Source: Ornithinibacillus bavariensis (lineage in GTDB: Bacteria > Bacillota > Bacilli > Bacillales > Amphibacillaceae). From it: a DNA stretch of 64,000 nucleotides. The stretch is taken from positions 1 to 64,000 of the forward strand of contig NZ_JBNPWZ010000003.1 in NCBI RefSeq assembly GCF_050433565.1, written 5' to 3'. The notes below the pieces were generated by a model that saw only the letters and a program-made list of their open reading frames with translations, was not told where the DNA came from and searched no databases. Below, one piece after another: positions 62,505-64,000 of this stretch. Made by a program: the position numbers and the translations under genes. Each line of letters begins with the position of its first letter. Position 1 is the stretch's first letter.

Positions 62505-63665
62505 TTATTCCGAATTCACTTTCTCCGCATCCCAGTAGTATTCGCTAAACACATCTGCTAGCGCATCTGCTGAACGATATAATTCTTCTAGGCTATTATC
62601 GACTCCACCGATTTCTACTGTTAATGCATTTTCATGAAGATCTTGATTGAAGACCCCATCTGTTCCTGCACCTTTTTTAGGCGGTAAAACACCTCGACTT
62701 AATCCTGGATACTTTTTCTCCATAATTTTATAAAGTTTACTCGCTATTTCTAAATTCTTTTCATAATCCTTATTTTCCCCACCGATAACAAATGCTATCT
62801 TTGCATAAGACTCACCATTAATAACTTTCGTAGTTTCCTTTTTTCGCTGAGAGTCTCTATGAATGTCAAAGATATACTGAATATCTTTATTGCTGGCGAA
62901 TGCCTCTTGAACATTACTGCGAATCGCATCATAGGATTGCCAATATTCCATTTTTTTCTCATCTAATAATTTCATTGTATCGGTTTTCTCTACCGTATTA
63001 CCTATACCAAGGTTAGACAGCGCACTAGCAAATCGATCACTTACCTTCGTAACATTTACTTCACGATGCTGTGCATAATTAGGGTTTGTCACACCAGGTA
63101 AATGTGGTAAAAACGATTCATAATTATGTGTGTTATAAATGTAAACTACTTTCTTATCTCCAGTCGTTGGGTGCCCATCTGGAGCTTTTTCTGGCTTTTC
63201 ATCATCGATGTCCTCATCGACAACTGCATCTCGATCTCGTAAAACCTCTTCAAGCGGTGGCGATGACTCCACTGGGAGATTCGTATAATTTGTTCCTTCC
63301 CCCGCTATAAAAATCTCACTATCATATATTGAGAAGCCTGGAAGCTCATTACCAAGAAGACTTCTTGGATCATCCGGTTTTATACTTGTTGCAATTTGGA
63401 AAATTGTCGATGATAGATTTGGTATCTCTGCTTCAGGTGGTACCGCTTCTTTAAACAAGCGATTCTCCATTCCAAATAAATATAAGAAGGTAGTTCCCTC
63501 AATTTCGCTTGTCCAGTTTGTCAATGTATTAGTAGGTATTTTTAGTGCGGGAGAAATGGTTGTAAATAATCCGATTAATGCAAATAAGCATAGTACACTA
63601 ATTAAATATAAAATACTCTTTTTAACAACTTGAAATCGATTTGTAGTATTTGGACCAAGCATCAT
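62505..63665 (-). CDS. spoIIP: Stage II sporulation protein P
   Basis: A 386-residue membrane-anchored amidase and endopeptidase that strips peptidoglycan during engulfment with SpoIID and SpoIIM. An anchor helix (about 15-38) precedes the extracytoplasmic part. The catalytic domain (about 165-380) has YNTHNYESFLP, IFDIHRDSQRK and the late ALTVEIGGVDN motif. It follows gpr and precedes yqxA as in Bacillus. Confidence 0.95.
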   Translation of the reverse strand: MMLGPNTTNRFQVVKKSILYLISVLCLFALIGLFTTISPALKIPTNTLTNWTSEIEGTTFLYLFGMENRLFKEAVPPEAEIPNLSSTIFQIATSIKPDDPRSLLGNELPGFSIYDSEIFIAGEGTNYTNLPVESSPPLEEVLRDRDAVVDEDIDDEKPEKAPDGHPTTGDKKVVYIYNTHNYESFLPHLPGVTNPNYAQHREVNVTKVSDRFASALSNLGIGNTVEKTDTMKLLDEKKMEYWQSYDAIRSNVQEAFASNKDIQYIFDIHRDSQRKKETTKVINGESYAKIAFVIGGENKDYEKNLEIASKLYKIMEKKYPGLSRGVLPPKKGAGTDGVFNQDLHENALTVEIGGVDNSLEELYRSADALADVFSEYYWDAEKVNSE

Positions 63666-63766
63666 GTTCCACCTTCCTTGTTGGTCTATAGTTAAAATCT
63701 ATGACGAAACAATGGAAGGTAGAACCAAAAACTCTCTTAAATTTATAGGAAATACTAGAATATAAT

Positions 63767-64000
63767 TTATCGCGAGTAGGAAGCAAAGTTTGTTACATCA
63801 ACAGCTTCATGTAATGCTGCATTTATACCATTTGCAATTAAATGAGACATATCAATCATAAAACCATCCACTTCCTTAGGAGTAACCATCATATTATAGC
63901 CGGATGGGGTAAGAACCTCAGAAATAAGACGACGCTTTTCTTCTTCTGAAAGGGTCCCAACAATTCCCAAAAACGTCTGTCGTTTATCTTGTTCTGGCAG
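63767..64000 (-). CDS. gpr: Germination protease GPR, C-terminal part (runs off right edge)
   Basis: The last 77 residues of the spore protease that degrades small acid-soluble proteins at germination. LPEQDKRQTFLGIVGTLSEE, then LISEVLTPSGYNMMVTPKEV and DMSHLIANGINAALHEAV, are typical of the GPR tail. The start lies outside the window. It is upstream of spoIIP, the standard order. Confidence 0.95.
   Translation of the reverse strand: MPEQDKRQTFLGIVGTLSEEEKRRLISEVLTPSGYNMMVTPKEVDGFMIDMSHLIANGINAALHEAVDVTNFASYSR

Overview
The window comes from an AT-rich, endospore-forming member of the Bacillaceae. Gene order matches the yqe-yqf-yqg part of a Bacillus-type chromosome: gpr-spoIIP-yqxA-lepA-hemW-hrcA-grpE-dnaK-dnaJ-prmA-rsmE-mtaB, rpsU-yqeY, yqeZ-floA-yqfC-yqfD-phoH-pgpH-ybeY-dgkA, era-yqzL-recO-glyQS, ccpN-ppsR, dnaG-sigA, cccA, trmK-yqfO-cshB-nfo and sodA-yqgE-pbpA. 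Sporulation genes (spoIIP, gpr, yqfC, yqfD) support a spore former. The exact genus (a halotolerant bacillus such as Oceanobacillus, Virgibacillus or Ornithinibacillus is my guess) cannot be fixed from sequence alone. Nearly all core genes lie on the minus strand.

Layout. 0-5 kb: an ABC ATPase cut by the left edge, an orphan HsdR_N-domain protein, a secreted M28 aminopeptidase, and a small membrane-protein pair ending in an MltG-like LysM domain. 4.6-7.5 kb: phoU with a textbook four-repeat PhoP box, a DedA protein, and divergent psd and pssA for phosphatidylethanolamine synthesis. 7.7-11.9 kb: pbpA, an MFS protein and sodA. 12.2-13.6 kb: a 51-bp tandem array, then six tRNA genes (Asn, Met, His, Ile2, Ser, Phe in transcription order) and a tRNA remnant. 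13.7-19.4 kb: accessory genes, including a nonsense-interrupted membrane protein, a lipoprotein, AadK-like and GNAT enzymes, an EamA exporter, an APH-fold kinase and a Nudix hydrolase. 19.5-23.3 kb: a Na/Pi cotransporter and small membrane proteins. 23.25-23.66 kb: a structured element with terminal inverted repeats. 23.7-64 kb: the conserved housekeeping block.

How genes work together. PhoU and the Na/Pi cotransporter with its PhoU-like tail point to phosphate homeostasis under PhoPR. PssA and Psd are consecutive steps to phosphatidylethanolamine. CcpN and PpsR are the usual gluconeogenesis control pair. YqeZ and FloA form a flotillin/NfeD membrane-microdomain pair. The glycyl-tRNA synthetase genes are preceded by a T-box. 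The heat-shock genes are preceded by a CIRCE operator.

The most interesting unexplained items are the 51-bp iteron-like array with 22 copies of CTATTAG (12271-12729), the 410-bp structured inverted-repeat element carrying a Shine-Dalgarno-led micro-ORF (23249-23658), and several broken or microscopic reading frames in the accessory stretch.
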